Source: Nemophila menziesii
Taxonomy: Eukaryota > Streptophyta > Magnoliopsida > Boraginales > Hydrophyllaceae
DNA: 64,000 nt
Assembly: GCA_029959085.1 (NCBI GenBank)
Contig: JARWIR010000010.1
Span: 13,723,001-13,787,000, forward strand
Direction of reading: 5' to 3'
Part shown: positions 35,957 through 47,676 of the stretch, in pieces
Layout of the letters: each line of letters starts with the position of its first letter
Numbering within the stretch: position 1 is the stretch's first letter
The notes under the pieces: model-generated
Seen by the model: only the letters and a program-made list of their open reading frames with translations
What the model was told of the DNA's origin: nothing
Database searches by the model: none
Position numbers and translations under genes: made by a program

Positions 35957-36560
35957 ACCCGTGAACGAATAACATACAATGTACTTAATTCTTCAACAAA
36001 AGAAAGATGATAAATATAATGAACCACTCTTAGAAAAGTAATTGCGGGTTAATTAGAAGTCTTATCAAGATAAGAGTTTTTTTATTTTCAAATATAACTT
36101 ATTTTCATAATTTTTTTTTGTTATAATTGAGGTCTAAATGAACAAGAATTGAGAATTTCCTATTACTACTGACTAACTAAACGCGTTTTAGGTATACCCC
36201 ACCTATACCCGTTTGAAAAATATTTTTAAAAATAACTAGTGGCTCGCCAGGTTAATGAGCCACTATTTAAATAATATTATTCTATGATAATAAACATGTA
36301 TATATGTATTAACAAAGATTAAAAAAATTAATCATCTGATGGTTAAATTATTTTGTAGTGATTAATAAATTTTAAAGTTGAATCAACTCTCAATCTGAGT
36401 GACTCTCAATTTAAGTTTTTTATCAAAAATTTAAAGCTATATTTTAAATATTTTTCAAACTCCGGCCAGAAAATAGTTTATAAAAATTATATTTTATAAA
36501 AAATCATTTATCTAATAAGGGTCAAACTGTAAACATTGGGAATAGTAATTATGGACACAT
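35957..36560. repeat. Paralogous upstream segment without the transposon insertions
   Basis: From CCCGTGAAC at 35959 onward this region aligns with 40167-40884 plus 47916-48200, the DNA upstream of the 48.6-kb GST. It lacks both the MULE-like MITE (empty site GATAAATATAATG near 36010) and the hAT-Copia block (empty site GTAGTGATTAATAAA near 36356). It therefore shows the state before those insertions. It includes the TGGCTCGCCAGGTTA...GAGCCACTA segment, itself an imperfect stem. Confidence 0.8.
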
Positions 36561-36640
36561 GCCATTGAAACCAAGCAGTCTCGAGGGTCGTTTGGATTAA
36601 ACTAAATAATCTATCTTGAATTGGCTGAGGTCAGCACTTT

Positions 36641-36660
36641 CGTCAGCTTGGAAAATGACG
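36641..36660. promoter_or_regulatory. as-1/ocs-like palindromic half-site pair
   Basis: CGTCA and TGACG face each other 10 bp apart, about 290 bp before the ATG. TGACG pairs bind TGA-type bZIP factors and occur in several tau GST promoters induced by auxin, salicylate and xenobiotics. Usual as-1 spacing and orientation differ, so function is inferred. The copies at 48290-48309 and 59943-59962 have TAACG in place of TGACG. Confidence 0.4.
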
Positions 36661-36833
36661 AAGTAGTGCGTCTTTTCTACCTTGTTTTTAGTCCGTTTTT
36701 CCTACTCAATGCAGTTAACTTTGCCTTCATGATCAACATAGTTCAGCTGCTGGTCAAATTAAATGGAATTTAAATAATATTAATTATGTGAGTATAGTTT
36801 CGTTATGCACAAGTAATTTTGCTACCTTTTTCC

Positions 36834-36841
36834 AATAAATA
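36834..36841 (+). promoter_or_regulatory. Altered TATA box of the third GST
   Basis: AATAAATA stands exactly where the first and second GST have TATAAATA, 100 bp before the ATG. The copies at 48483-48490 and 60136-60143 share the change. Confidence 0.55.
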
Positions 36842-36903
36842 CCCATGAAGATGCATTAAATAAATATAACCTGTGATTTCAGTCAATTTAATCTTATAGT
36901 TAA

Positions 36904-37661
<758 letters not shown>

Positions 37662-37699
37662 AGTTGCTGTGTGAGATGTTAGCTATATAAGCTTATCAT

Positions 37700-37705
37700 A
37701 ATAAA
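37700..37705 (+). terminator. Candidate polyadenylation signal
   Basis: AATAAA about 40 nt after the stop codon of the GST at 36.9 kb, within GCTTATCATAATAAACATGAG, a string shared by the three nearly identical GST genes. Confidence 0.5.
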
Positions 37706-38340
37706 CATGAGAATCCGATATGGTGTGTTGACTGTGTTCAAACTAGTTTTCACTTTTCAGTTGTTGTTTTTTTTATCATAATAATAAACGTGAGAATTTG
37801 ATATCATTTATCTTTCAAACAATAATTGAGTGTTTTGTAGTGACACGAATGCATTTAGAATAAGTTGCAAGAATCTCCTTCCTCACCTTGCTTTGTCAAT
37901 GGCTATTATACAGTAACTTTAATTTCCTATACCTTAATATGATCAAATTATGACCAAATTTCATTTTCACAATCACTTTTCTTATCCAGGACCTAAAACT
38001 AAACCCTTCCACCCTAAAATTATATCTATTTTCCAAGTTTCAACTACAAAGTTCTGTTTTAACCGCATGCAACATGAAACTGGTACAGTTACTTTCTTTT
38101 CAAAAGTTATGAGCTCCTCTAAAGCTCTATTTGTTTTCTTCTGCTACGTTTTTACACATGCATCTTGAAAAATAGAACAAGAGCTTTTTTCTCTATTGTT
38201 TGCTCCTATTTGAAGGCTGGACCAGGAGACACGCTGGTATATTGATTAGTCAAGACTCAAGAGTTGTTTCTTTTCGCCGGTATCAACAAATTTGTAACAA
38301 AATCAAAAGCAATTTGTTTATTCTGCTACCAATGTGTTGG
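37706..38340. other. 3' flanking DNA of the third GST
   Basis: No gene seen. Repeated almost unchanged at 49,350-49,990. Confidence 0.5.
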
Positions 38341-38348
38341 TAATATCC

Positions 38349-38632
38349 CGGGCCGGCCCTTACATTTCAGGAGCCCTAAGCAAACTCACAAAATGGGGCC
38401 CTCTACATAAATAATGATATTATTACTATTAACGTGGTTCAAACTCTAAACCTCATAAACGAAAACATTCCACATTACCGCTAAACTAACAACACAACTT
38501 TTATATAATTATTTAAATCAGGGATATATATATACACACATAATATATTTAGATGATCGGGACCTCTTAAAAACGTCAAAAACTCGGGGACCCTAAGCGG
38601 CCGCGTCTTTTGATTCACTACAAGACTGGCCC
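38349..38632. mobile_element. hAT-like MITE (GGGCCGGCCC type), first copy
   Basis: Ends CGGGCCGGCCC and, reversed, GGGCCAGTC. They are flanked by TAATATCC (38341-38348) and TAATATCT (38633-38640), an 8-bp duplication with one mismatch. Contains GCCCTAAGCAAAC and CCCTAAGCGGCCGC. No coding capacity. Confidence 0.65.
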
Positions 38633-38779
38633 TAATATCTACAGTAGGCGTTTGGATTTCTCTTAGCTGCTGATATGGTATTTTTGAGTAAAATATTCAT
38701 TCATCTTAGAGTTTCCATAACCAAGTTTAAACCATAAAACATGAAAATGAGTAGTCAAATATTTTTTTTCAAGGGACTA

Positions 38780-39440
38780 GAAATTGAATAAAACTATTTC
38801 TTCAAAGATCCACTTAGGCCATCAGAACTTATTTTCGTAAGTGTTTCAAGTTTCTTAGCATGGACATTGATGATAGCGGCATTGTTCTTAAGATTAATCT
38901 TTTTCCATCTAAGGATAGTCTTCTTATATCTCAGCAATCTCTTAAGGAACCTAGAAGCTGGAGGCTAGTCTGAGTTCGAATTAGAAGAGGAGATTATCTC
39001 ATGCTGAGATGGTTGGCTCTAGCGAAATTGATGAAAGGTTGGTTGAAGTTCCCTTATTGGAAACTTCGATGAACATTACTCCTTTGGATACTATCGCCCC
39101 TATTGATGTGGGTGGCTGCCCGGAGCAGCCCCCACAAAACCCCATGATCAGAGTTTTTTGGAGCTGTCAAGGGACGGGGTCCCCCATTGACAGTCCAAAA
39201 CCTTAAAGATATCATTTCTAAGAAGAATCCCCAAGTCATTGGTCTATCTGAGACCAATTCCAAGAGAAAAAAGTTATTGGTTTTTACTGAGATGTAAGAA
39301 AACTATCTTAGATGGAAAAAGATTAATCTTAAGAACAATGCCGCTATCATCAATATCTTGGCTAAGAAACTTGAAACACTTATGTAAATAAGTCCTGATG
39401 GCCTAAGTGGATCTTTGGAAAAACAGTTTTGTTCAATTTC
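38780..39440. repeat. Inverted repeat within the LINE, first copy
   Basis: Arms 38780-38935 and 39287-39440 are about 155 nt each, with roughly 90 percent identity by eye, around a loop of about 350 nt. A transcript would fold into a long hairpin. Confidence 0.8.
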
Positions 39441-39479
39441 TAAAGAGATTGAATATTTCTGGTCTCTTGAAGAAAAATA

Positions 39480-40067
39480 TTGGGCTACTCGTTCTCGTGT
39501 TTTATGAATGATAGAAACTCTGAATTCTTCAACCTATCCACTCGGTTAAGGCGTGCCTCTCATAAGATGATATACTTGTTGAGAGAGGATAACTCCTGGA
39601 CATCTAGCCAATTTGATCTTAATAGTCATGTTCTGGATTTCTTTTTTGATCTATATTCTGATACGGGGTCTCATGCAATTGATCCTATAATTAGTAATGT
39701 AGTCCCTCTTATTAATGAACATAATGATATGCTCTTGGACCTTATCACCTATGAGGAACTTAAAAACGTTACCTGGATGCTAGGAGCTTCTAAAACCCCT
39801 GGCCCAGATGGTTTCCCTGGGGTTTTCTTTCATAAATTTTGGGATTTGATCAAAGAGGACATCCTCGCTAACTGTAATGAGGTTATTACTGTTCGTGGAA
39901 GGACATGGCTATCCTCGACGATATTAAACATATGGCTAAGGACCACGTTCATCTTCAAATTTGTGGTATTAAAAGAACGGCGAACAAGGTTGCTGATTGG
40001 CTCGCGAAAGATTTTTCCAAATCTATCTTATCCCCCTCTTGGCTTTGTAATATTCCTGTTGAACTAA
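39480..40067 (+). pseudogene. LINE reverse transcriptase fragment, first copy
   Basis: 195 codons. The first ~140 residues match the region just before and at the start of plant LINE reverse transcriptases (KTPGPDG). From about residue 140 the frame is out of register: the RNase H tail is read in the overlapping frame from 39905, so an internal deletion joined polymerase and RNase H out of frame. Not functional. Confidence 0.75.
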
Positions 40068-40227
40068 ACTATTTGGTTTGTAATGACTTTATGGGTGTTG
40101 ATGCGACTGGGTTGGTTAAATCATCCTTTCGCCTTTTCAATATATTAGTCCTTTTGCTTAAAAAAACCCGTGAACAAATAGCATACAATATACTTAATTC
40201 TTCAACAAAAGAAAGAGGATAAATATA

Positions 40228-40518
40228 AGGATTAATGCCCAAGAAACCCCTCAAGTTAGAATTAATTTCCCATCACCATAACCATCATTATTTTGCTCAT
40301 AAAAAACACCATACATTTTATTCTTTCCTTTTTTTACCATAAAAGAGCCATTTGAGTTATGAAAAGTTTCCTAGAACTCAAATTTTGAGCTATGTAAAAA
40401 TTTCTAGAACTCAGGTTTTGAGTTTTGGGAGCGAACTCAAGATATCTGAGGAGGGTGAAAAGACAGTTCCTTTTACTAGATAGTGGACAAGGTTGTAGGG
40501 GTTTATTGAGTATTAACC
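40228..40518. mobile_element. MULE-like MITE, first copy
   Basis: Ends GGATTAATGCCCAAGAAACC and, reversed, GGTTAATACTCAATAAACC are related inverted repeats. Flanks ATAAATATA at 40219-40227 and 40519-40527 are identical 9-mers, the duplication size of Mutator-like elements. The paralogous DNA near 36010 has the empty site. Contains several GAACTCAAATTTTGAG-like palindromes. Confidence 0.8.
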
Positions 40519-41458
40519 ATAAATATAATGAAAAACTCTTAAAAAAAGCAAATGCGGGTTAATTAGAAGCCTTATCAAAGAGTTTTTTTTATTTTCAAAT
40601 ATAACTTATTTTGATAAAAAATATTTTTTTCACAATTGAGGTCTAAACAAACATGAAGTGAGAACTTTCTATTACTACTGACTAACTAAACACGCTCTAG
40701 GTATAGCCCACCTATACCGAGTTTCAAAAATATTTTAAAAAATAACTAGTGGCTCGCCAGGTTAGTGAGCCACTATATAAAGAACAATATTTCATTATAT
40801 GATAATAAACATGTAAATATGTCTTAAAAGTATCTTCTTTAAAAATCGATAGTTATTCTAATAGTTAAATTACTTTGCTGTGATTAGGGGTGAACACGGT
40901 ATGGTCTGGCTCGGTTTTTGGCCAAAACCAAAACTGAATGGTTCGGTTTTAAGGACGTTGTTACCAAACCGAACAGTTTTGTCGGTTCGGTTTCATCGTT
41001 TTTTGGTTTGGTATATATTCGGTTCGGTTTCATCGTTTTTCAGTTTGGTATATATTCGGTTCGGTTTAATTTTCGGTTTTTATATGTGTTTGGTTCGAAA
41101 ACTGGATAACCCTCAAGTATCTACTTGAAATATTTTATTTTCTAACAAATCAATATATGAATCTTTCAATGTTCATGTTGTTGGCCCAATGTACAAAAAT
41201 TGAATTCTTAGAATTAAATATTATGCATAAAATTATGAACAACTAATTATAGAGAAATATTTCTCTAACTTAATGTGTATGTTTTAGTTTTATGAAAATT
41301 CAGTAAACGAATGATCTCATAAGATATATCGACTAATGATTTGTGCATGCACATTATGACCTTCTAAGGGGTGACACGTGTCATTTGTGAGTATTTTGTT
41401 TTCATAATTTACTCCATTTTCTATCACCTAATAATAACACTTTTTAAAAATATCAAAG

Positions 41459-42225
41459 TGTTATGTTTTATTTGTATAAACCAGTAGAACGATATAGAAA
41501 GTAATGCATAAATAAGGTAAATAAATAAATAACTTTACTTGTCGAGGCTCGGATTGGATCCGATGTTTTTAAGGTATTTAGGCCTTGTACAAGTGTCTTA
41601 CGTTTGCTGGCTTCAACCTCCAGGATACAACGACAAAACTATTTAAAAGAAACTGAGACACGAATTCTTAAGAATTTCAACGAACTTAATAATGCTGCTC
41701 CTTTCTATCAATCTTTTATAATTTTAATGCTTTGAAAAATGAATTAAGAAAATGGTTTAGTTGACCAACAATTTATAAAAGATGAAGAAAAGGATTTGGC
41801 AAAGAGTTGTGACGTTTCATTTGAAGATACGTTATATTAAAAGACACAACGTTTACTGATGAAGACCAAATCATAGGCTGGTCCAAATATAAAACTTTGG
41901 CCCAAAAGCCCACCACCCTGGAGGCCCAGGTTTGAACCCCAGCCCAGCAGTCCTATTTTTTATTTTTCTGCTTGCTTTCCTTTGCTTCATAACCAAAGGA
42001 AACATAAAATAAATAAAATAAACATTTATTTTTATTTTTTTTCCTTTTAATTTCTTTAAATTCTATGACTCAATTTCTCATTCAATTTCAAATAATTTTA
42101 ACCAGATGAATATATTACGTTAATCTTTACAAATAGAATAAACGTATTAATATTCGAATCATTTCTTTAAACCGAGTCACCCACTGTCATGGTCATCACT
42201 TGGGTAAAATATCATTTGACCAACA
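41459..42225 (-). repeat. 3' LTR of the Copia element, first copy
   Basis: 767 bp. The DNA next to it, read on the - strand, is CCATTCATGTGGGAAT, a plausible polypurine tract. Bases 41880-41960 contain a GGCCCAAAAGCCCACC segment shared with the other LTR. Confidence 0.9.
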
Positions 42226-42826
42226 ATTCCCACATGAATGGAAATTGACTAACCACCTTAAAAATATGTGCAACAGAATGCTAAATACGAGAGAGAGCGA
42301 GAGAGAAGCGTAGAAGAATACTACATCGAGAAAGTAGCTTTTGGCCTTGAACCTTCTCTAGTAAGAGCTATCAGATTTACTTGCTAACTAGTGAACATGA
42401 TGTCTTGAACTATTCAGATTTTGTGTAAACCAAGAAAATAGAACTTACATAGTATAATTCCTAACATTATTTGGTTCTCACGATTGTGTCCATTTACGGC
42501 CCTGGACAACTCCTGGTATTTCATGAATAACCGTCAGAGAACTTCGCCTTTAAAAATTCTCGTAGGGAGGCCCTACATGTGTTATTCATATAGGTGGTCT
42601 CTTGTCAACAGTATTCTGCATTACACTATCTTATGTTATCGAAATACAAGAACCATTAAAAGTTTAACTTATCCTTCACTTTTACAAGTAGCACTGTATA
42701 ATTTTGTCATAGGAATGGTTTAAGGAGGTCTCCCCACAGTGCGTCGCACCAAGTTGCAGTTTCATGATTCAGTTTTCCCTTTGAACCTAGATTGTGGGAT
42801 CTCCACTCTGCTAGGTAGGGTTCCCG

Positions 42827-43909
42827 TCAAGGAAACTCAACTTTCGTAGGCTTAAGACCCATTCCCCTTGACAAAACTAGCACTTGTTCTCTTTGTAGAC
42901 CTTTGGTCAGTGGATCCGCTATATTATATTTTGATCGAATATAATCAATTGTGATAACTTCGTTTGAGAGCAGTTGTCTAAAGGTATTGTGTCTATGACG
43001 TATGTGTCTAGACTTATTATACATTTCATTTAGTGCCCTACCAATGGCACTTTGACTATCGCAATGTATGCAGATAGCTGACACAGGCTTTGGTCAATTA
43101 GGAATGTCCTTTAAGAAATTTCGAAGCCACTCGTCTTCCTCGGTATCACTGTATCCTTCTAGTACAGCTAGATATCATGTGTACAACCACCCTTCATTCA
43201 TAGTGTATCTAAGATACCTTAGAACTCTTACAATAGCAATCGAGTGGTTCTTCCTGGATTATGTGTAAACCTACTTAGCTTGTTTACTGCATGTGCTATA
43301 TTTGTCCTAGTTCAGTTTGTTAGGTACATGAGACTCCCAATAATCCAAGAGTACTCCAACGGGTTGATCGTTTCACAAGTGTTCTTAGCAAGATGTAAAT
43401 TTACATCAACAAGTGTCTTGGCAATATTTGTGTCGCCATTACTAAATTTGTTTAATATTTTCTCAATATAGTGTGACTGAGATACTATAATACCTTTAGA
43501 TGTTTGGAGAATCATGATACCCAAAATAACATCTGCAAGGCTTAGATATTTCATGTTAAACTTAATTGAAAGCATCCTCTTGGTGAATGTAATCACATCA
43601 TTGTTACTTCCAACATATCATCCACATATAAACAGACAATTACCTATCATGTCTTATTTCAAATTCATTGATCTTGAAATCATTCGAGATCATGAATCTA
43701 TCAAATTTGTCATGACATTTCTTCGGTGCCTGTTTTAAACCATATAAAGATTTAACAAGCTTACATAATTGGTTCTTCTTACCTGGAACTACGTAACCCT
43801 CAAGTTGTTCCATATATATCTCTTCATTTAAATCTCTATTTAGGAAAGCTGTATTTACATCCATTTGATAAATTTCGGGCTCGTATATTGAAGCTATAAC
43901 GATTAGCAT
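42827..43909 (-). pseudogene. Copia reverse transcriptase and RNase H remnant, first copy
   Basis: Reading the - strand: QMDVNTAFLNRDLNEEIYME and SLYGLKQAPKKCHDKF at 43640-43909 (reverse transcriptase palm), then YVDDML near 43610-43625 in a shifted frame, then ILGIMILQTSKGIIVSQ and PLEYSWIIGSLMYLTN at 43312-43596. RNase H follows with CDSQSAIGRA, RHIRHRHN and NIADPLTKG at 42827-43084. Frameshifts and stops break the polyprotein into at least four pieces, so it is inactive. Confidence 0.9.
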
Positions 43910-44398
43910 TCGAATGGATGATATTCTCGTGACTGGAGAATAAGTATCAAACTAGTCAAGTCCTTCTCTTTGACTATAACCTTTTCCAACAAGGCGGGTC
44001 TTGTATTTCTTAATAGACCCATCGGTCTTTAGTTTCTTCTTGAATATCCATTTGTATCCAAGTGGTTTATTCCCAGGAGGGAGATACACTAGTTCCCATG
44101 TATGTTTTTGCATAATGGATTCTATCTCGCTATTTACCGCTTCTTATAGTAAGAGGCATCAAGGTTTGACATAGCATCTTTGAATGTTCGTGGTTCGTCA
44201 TCTAGCATGTAAGATAGAAAGTCAAGACCAAAAGACGTAGAGGTTCTCATCCACTTACTTCTTCTAGGTTTTCCTTCATTTGGAAATTATTCTTGATCTT
44301 GCTTTTCGGTTGGCAATGATTCTTGATCTTACTCTTCTTGAACTATATCACATGTTCTTTTCAAGGAACCAGATTCTGGTGTGGTCTTGTACGGAAAG

Positions 44399-44806
44399 TA
44401 GGGCTGTAAACGAACCGAGTCGAGCCGAATACTAGATGTGCAAGCTTGTTTGATAAGATTTACGATTCGAGCCGAGTCGAGCTCAAATTTTAACGAGTCG
44501 AGCCGAACTCAAATTTTAAGGCTTGATAACATATCGAACGAGCTTTTTTCGAGCCGATCTCGAGTTATTAACGAATAATTTATTTTTTTATAGTTTTAAC
44601 AATATATTTATTAATAAATAAACCATTAATTTACAGATTATAAATTTTTAACGAGTTAACGAACGATCTCGAACGAACGCGTTTTTTAACGAACGAGTTC
44701 GAACGAACTTTTTTTCCCCGTTTATACAAACGAACGAGTTCGAACGAGCTTTTTACCGAGCCGAGCTCGAGCGACTCGCGAGCGGCTTGGTTCGTTTACA
44801 GCCCTA
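44399..44806. mobile_element. hAT MITE inside the Copia element, first copy
   Basis: 408 bp with an 18-bp perfect terminal inverted repeat TAGGGCTGTAAACGAACC, flanked by ACGGAAAG at 44391-44398 and 44807-44814. The interior is made of CGAACGAG / CGAGCCGAG repeats. It lies between the integrase and reverse transcriptase remnants. Confidence 0.95.
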
Positions 44807-44820
44807 ACGGAAAGGTTGTT

Positions 44821-45522
44821 TCAATGAAATGTGCATTTTTTTGATTCAATCACCGTATTGACGTGAATGTCAACATGACAAGATTTGAGTACCAGGAATC
44901 TATATGCAGAACTGTTGTGAGCATATCCAATAAAGACGCAATCAGTGGTCTTTGATCCTATTTTGACCATTTTATGAGCAGTAATTGATACCTTTTCCAA
45001 GCATCCCCACACTTTTGAAGTATTTGAAGGAAGGTGGTTTTCCTTTCCATAACTCGTAAGGAGTTTTATCTACCTTCTTGTGTGCTACCTTGTTGAGGAT
45101 GTGATTTGCGGTGAGCAAAGCCTCTCCCCACAAGTTTTGTGGTAACCTTAAGTTAATCAGCAAGGTATTCATCATTTCCTTCAACGTACGGTTCTTGCGT
45201 TCAGCAATCCCATCTTGTTGAGACGAGTAGGGGTCGTGGTTTGATGGATGATTCCATGTTTAGCGCAAAACTCCTCAAAAGGAGACACATATTCTCCTCC
45301 CCTATCTGTTCTAAGATTCTTAATCTTTTTATTTAGTTGATTCTCAAATTCAGTTTTGTATTGCATAAATGCTTCCAAGGCCTCATCCTTACTTCGAAGC
45401 AAGTATATTTGACAGTACCTTGTGCAATCGTCAATAAAAGTTATGAAATACTTTTTCCCAATTCTAGTTTGCACAAATTTCAAGTCACAGATGTCACTGT
45501 GTATTAACTCTAAAGGTACCAA
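44821..45522 (-). pseudogene. Copia integrase remnant, first copy
   Basis: 45181-45522 carries the catalytic core: LIHSDICD, TFIDDCTRYC and NLRTDRGGEY with the third acidic residue downstream. 44972-45184 continues with LPQNLWGEALLTANHILN and KTPYELWKG. 44821-45012 ends with CVFIGYAHNSSAYRF. Frame breaks separate the three pieces. Copia integrases insert element DNA into the genome; this one is dead. Confidence 0.9.
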
Positions 45523-45703
45523 ACTCCTTTCTATAGATTTTTGTTAATTTTGACTCAACGCATACTTCACATTCCTTTTGAGAATAAAAGTTCACATTAG
45601 ATAGTAACCCTACATTTACTAACTTATTTAATGAACCAAAATTAACATCTTTTAATCTATCGTGCCATAAATTAGGTGAGTCAAGGATATATTACTTTCT
45701 CGG

Positions 45704-46300
45704 TTACATTTTGGTAGGTACTATGGTCATTACATTCATCTTAGATAAACCATCACATAGGTACCCTTTGCCCACAAATATCCCACCTTTAGTGAGAATA
45801 AATTTATCAGACTTGAATACTAGTTTGAAGCCATTCTTACTAAATAACGAACCTGAAACTAGATTCCTTCTAATGTCAGGCACATGGAGAACGTTATACA
45901 GACTTAACTCTTTTTTCATAAGTCATTACTAGAATAACGATTCCAAATCCAACTACTTTTGATGTAGAGAAATTTCCCATACATAAAGTCTCTTCCGTAG
46001 TTGCAACTTTGTATGTCTTGAACATACATGTCGGGTGGCCCCAATATCCATCCACAAGTTTTTGGTATTGCCAACCAAATTTACTTCGGAAACTATTGCA
46101 GTATAATCAATCTTATTAAGAACGTTGATCTTAGTCATGGTTGAGTGGCCTTGTTTTCCTTTCATGGAATTGCTTTTACTACTTTCTATGTGATTTCGGC
46201 CATCAATTCCTTTACACCGATAGTCATTTCCATTTAACCTCTTAGACTCCTCAGCGAGTCTAAAGGACTCGGGATTATGTCCCACAAATGCATTTTTCAT
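45704..46300 (-). pseudogene. Copia protease remnant, first copy
   Basis: 45953-46300 contains WMDIGATRHVCS, the Copia protease active site, but with Ile where D-S/T-G is needed (DIG), so the enzyme would be inactive. A poor zinc knuckle (CKGIDGRNH) lies upstream. 45704-45919 holds [20 protein letters not shown], the conserved segment after the protease. Confidence 0.85.
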
Positions 46301-46913
46301 AAGTGAAATTGGCGATGGTATGTTGTTACCGATTCAATCATTTCTACACATATTGTTTATCTTGGTAGACATAATTTCAATCACCAAGGAATACACAATA
46401 TTATAAATAATTCAAACAAATGAATTATTCAACCTTTCTCACTAAGAGATAACACAAAAGTTATTTTTTTCTTACGACAAAATGATTAAATTAATTTTAA
46501 TTTCTCAAGTTTTTATATTCTTGTTAGTCCCCCAAGTTTTTATATTCTTGTTTTAGAGGATCGAAGAAATTAAAGAGATAATAAATTCACGTAAAAGAGA
46601 ATCTCAATCAATTAAGAATTTTTGAATCAAATTTTTTTCAAACCACAAGGTTTGACAAGTATGCAGATACTAGCAAGATTGATATTAGTTGTTAAAAACA
46701 CATTAATATTACAACGTAATATGACGTTAGTAAGCGGGTATTTTTATAGTATGTATACACAAGCCTAGAAATCAGAATAAGAGAAAAGGAATTTAATGTA
46801 ATATTCATGTTCTGTATACACAGACCCAAAATTTTTTGCAAAAGTAAAGTTTATAAAAACATAAAAAGAAAATGTTTTTGGTTTATACCACGTGAATCAT
46901 AAATACCTTAAAT

Positions 46914-47676
46914 TGTTGTGTTTTATTTGTATAAACCAGTAAAACGATATAGAAAGTAATGCATAAAAAAAGGTAAATAAATAAATAACTTTACTTGTCG
47001 AGACTCGGATTGGATCTGATGTCTTTAAGGTATTTAGGCCATGTACAGGTTTCTTACGTTTGCTGGCTTCAACCTCCAGGATACAACGACAAAACTATTC
47101 AAAAGAAACTGAGACACGGATTCTTAAGAATTTCAACGAACTTAATAATGCTGCTTCTTTCTATCTCTCTCTTATAATTTTAATGCTTTGAAAAATGAAT
47201 TAAGAAAATGGTTTAGTTGACCAACTATTTATAGAAGATGAAAAGGTGGATTTGGCAAAGAGTTGTGACGTTTCATTTGAAGATACGTTATATTAAAAGA
47301 CACAACGTTTACTGATGAAGACCATATCATAGGCTGGTCCATATATGAAACTCTGGCCCAAAAGCCCACCAGCCTGGAGGCGCAAGTTTGAACCCTAGCC
47401 CAGCAGTCCTATTTTTTATTTTTCAGCTTGTTTTGCTTTGCTTCATAACCAAAGGAAACATAAAATAAATAACATTTATTTTTTTATTTTTTTTCTTTTA
47501 ATTTCTTCAAATTCTATGACTCAATTTATCATTCAATTTCAAATGATTTTAACCAGATGAATATATTACGTTAATCTTTACAAATAGAATAAACGTATTA
47601 ATATTCGAATTATTTCTTTAAATTGAGTCACCCACTGTCATGGTCATCACTTGGGTAAAATCTCATTTGACCAACA
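46914..47676 (-). repeat. 5' LTR of the Copia element, first copy
   Basis: 763 bp. The DNA inside it does not show a clear tRNA-Met primer-binding site. Confidence 0.9.

Larger units (their letters stand above)
38780..40166 (+). mobile_element. Truncated L1-type LINE, first copy
   Basis: Three pieces of a plant LINE ORF2 lie in order. An endonuclease segment with VIGLSETN is at about 39143-39297. The start of the reverse transcriptase with GASKTPGPDGFPGVFFHKFW is at 39480-39900. An RNase H tail with IKRTANKVADWLAKDF is in another frame at 39905-40060. Most of the polymerase, including the FADD box, is missing. The 3' end is a short A7 at 40160-40166. Immediately after it begins DNA homologous to the GST upstream region. 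The 5' boundary is uncertain and part of it is an inverted copy of internal sequence. Confidence 0.8.
41459..47676 (-). mobile_element. Copia LTR retrotransposon, degenerate, first copy
   Basis: LTRs lie at 41459-42225 (767 bp) and 46914-47676 (763 bp), with TG...CA ends, flanked by CAAAG at 41454-41458 and 47677-47681. Coding remnants are on the - strand in the Copia order protease, integrase, reverse transcriptase, RNase H. The two LTRs differ at a few dozen sites, so the insertion is not recent. Gag is nearly gone: only about 0.6 kb separates the 5' LTR from the protease region. Confidence 0.93.
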
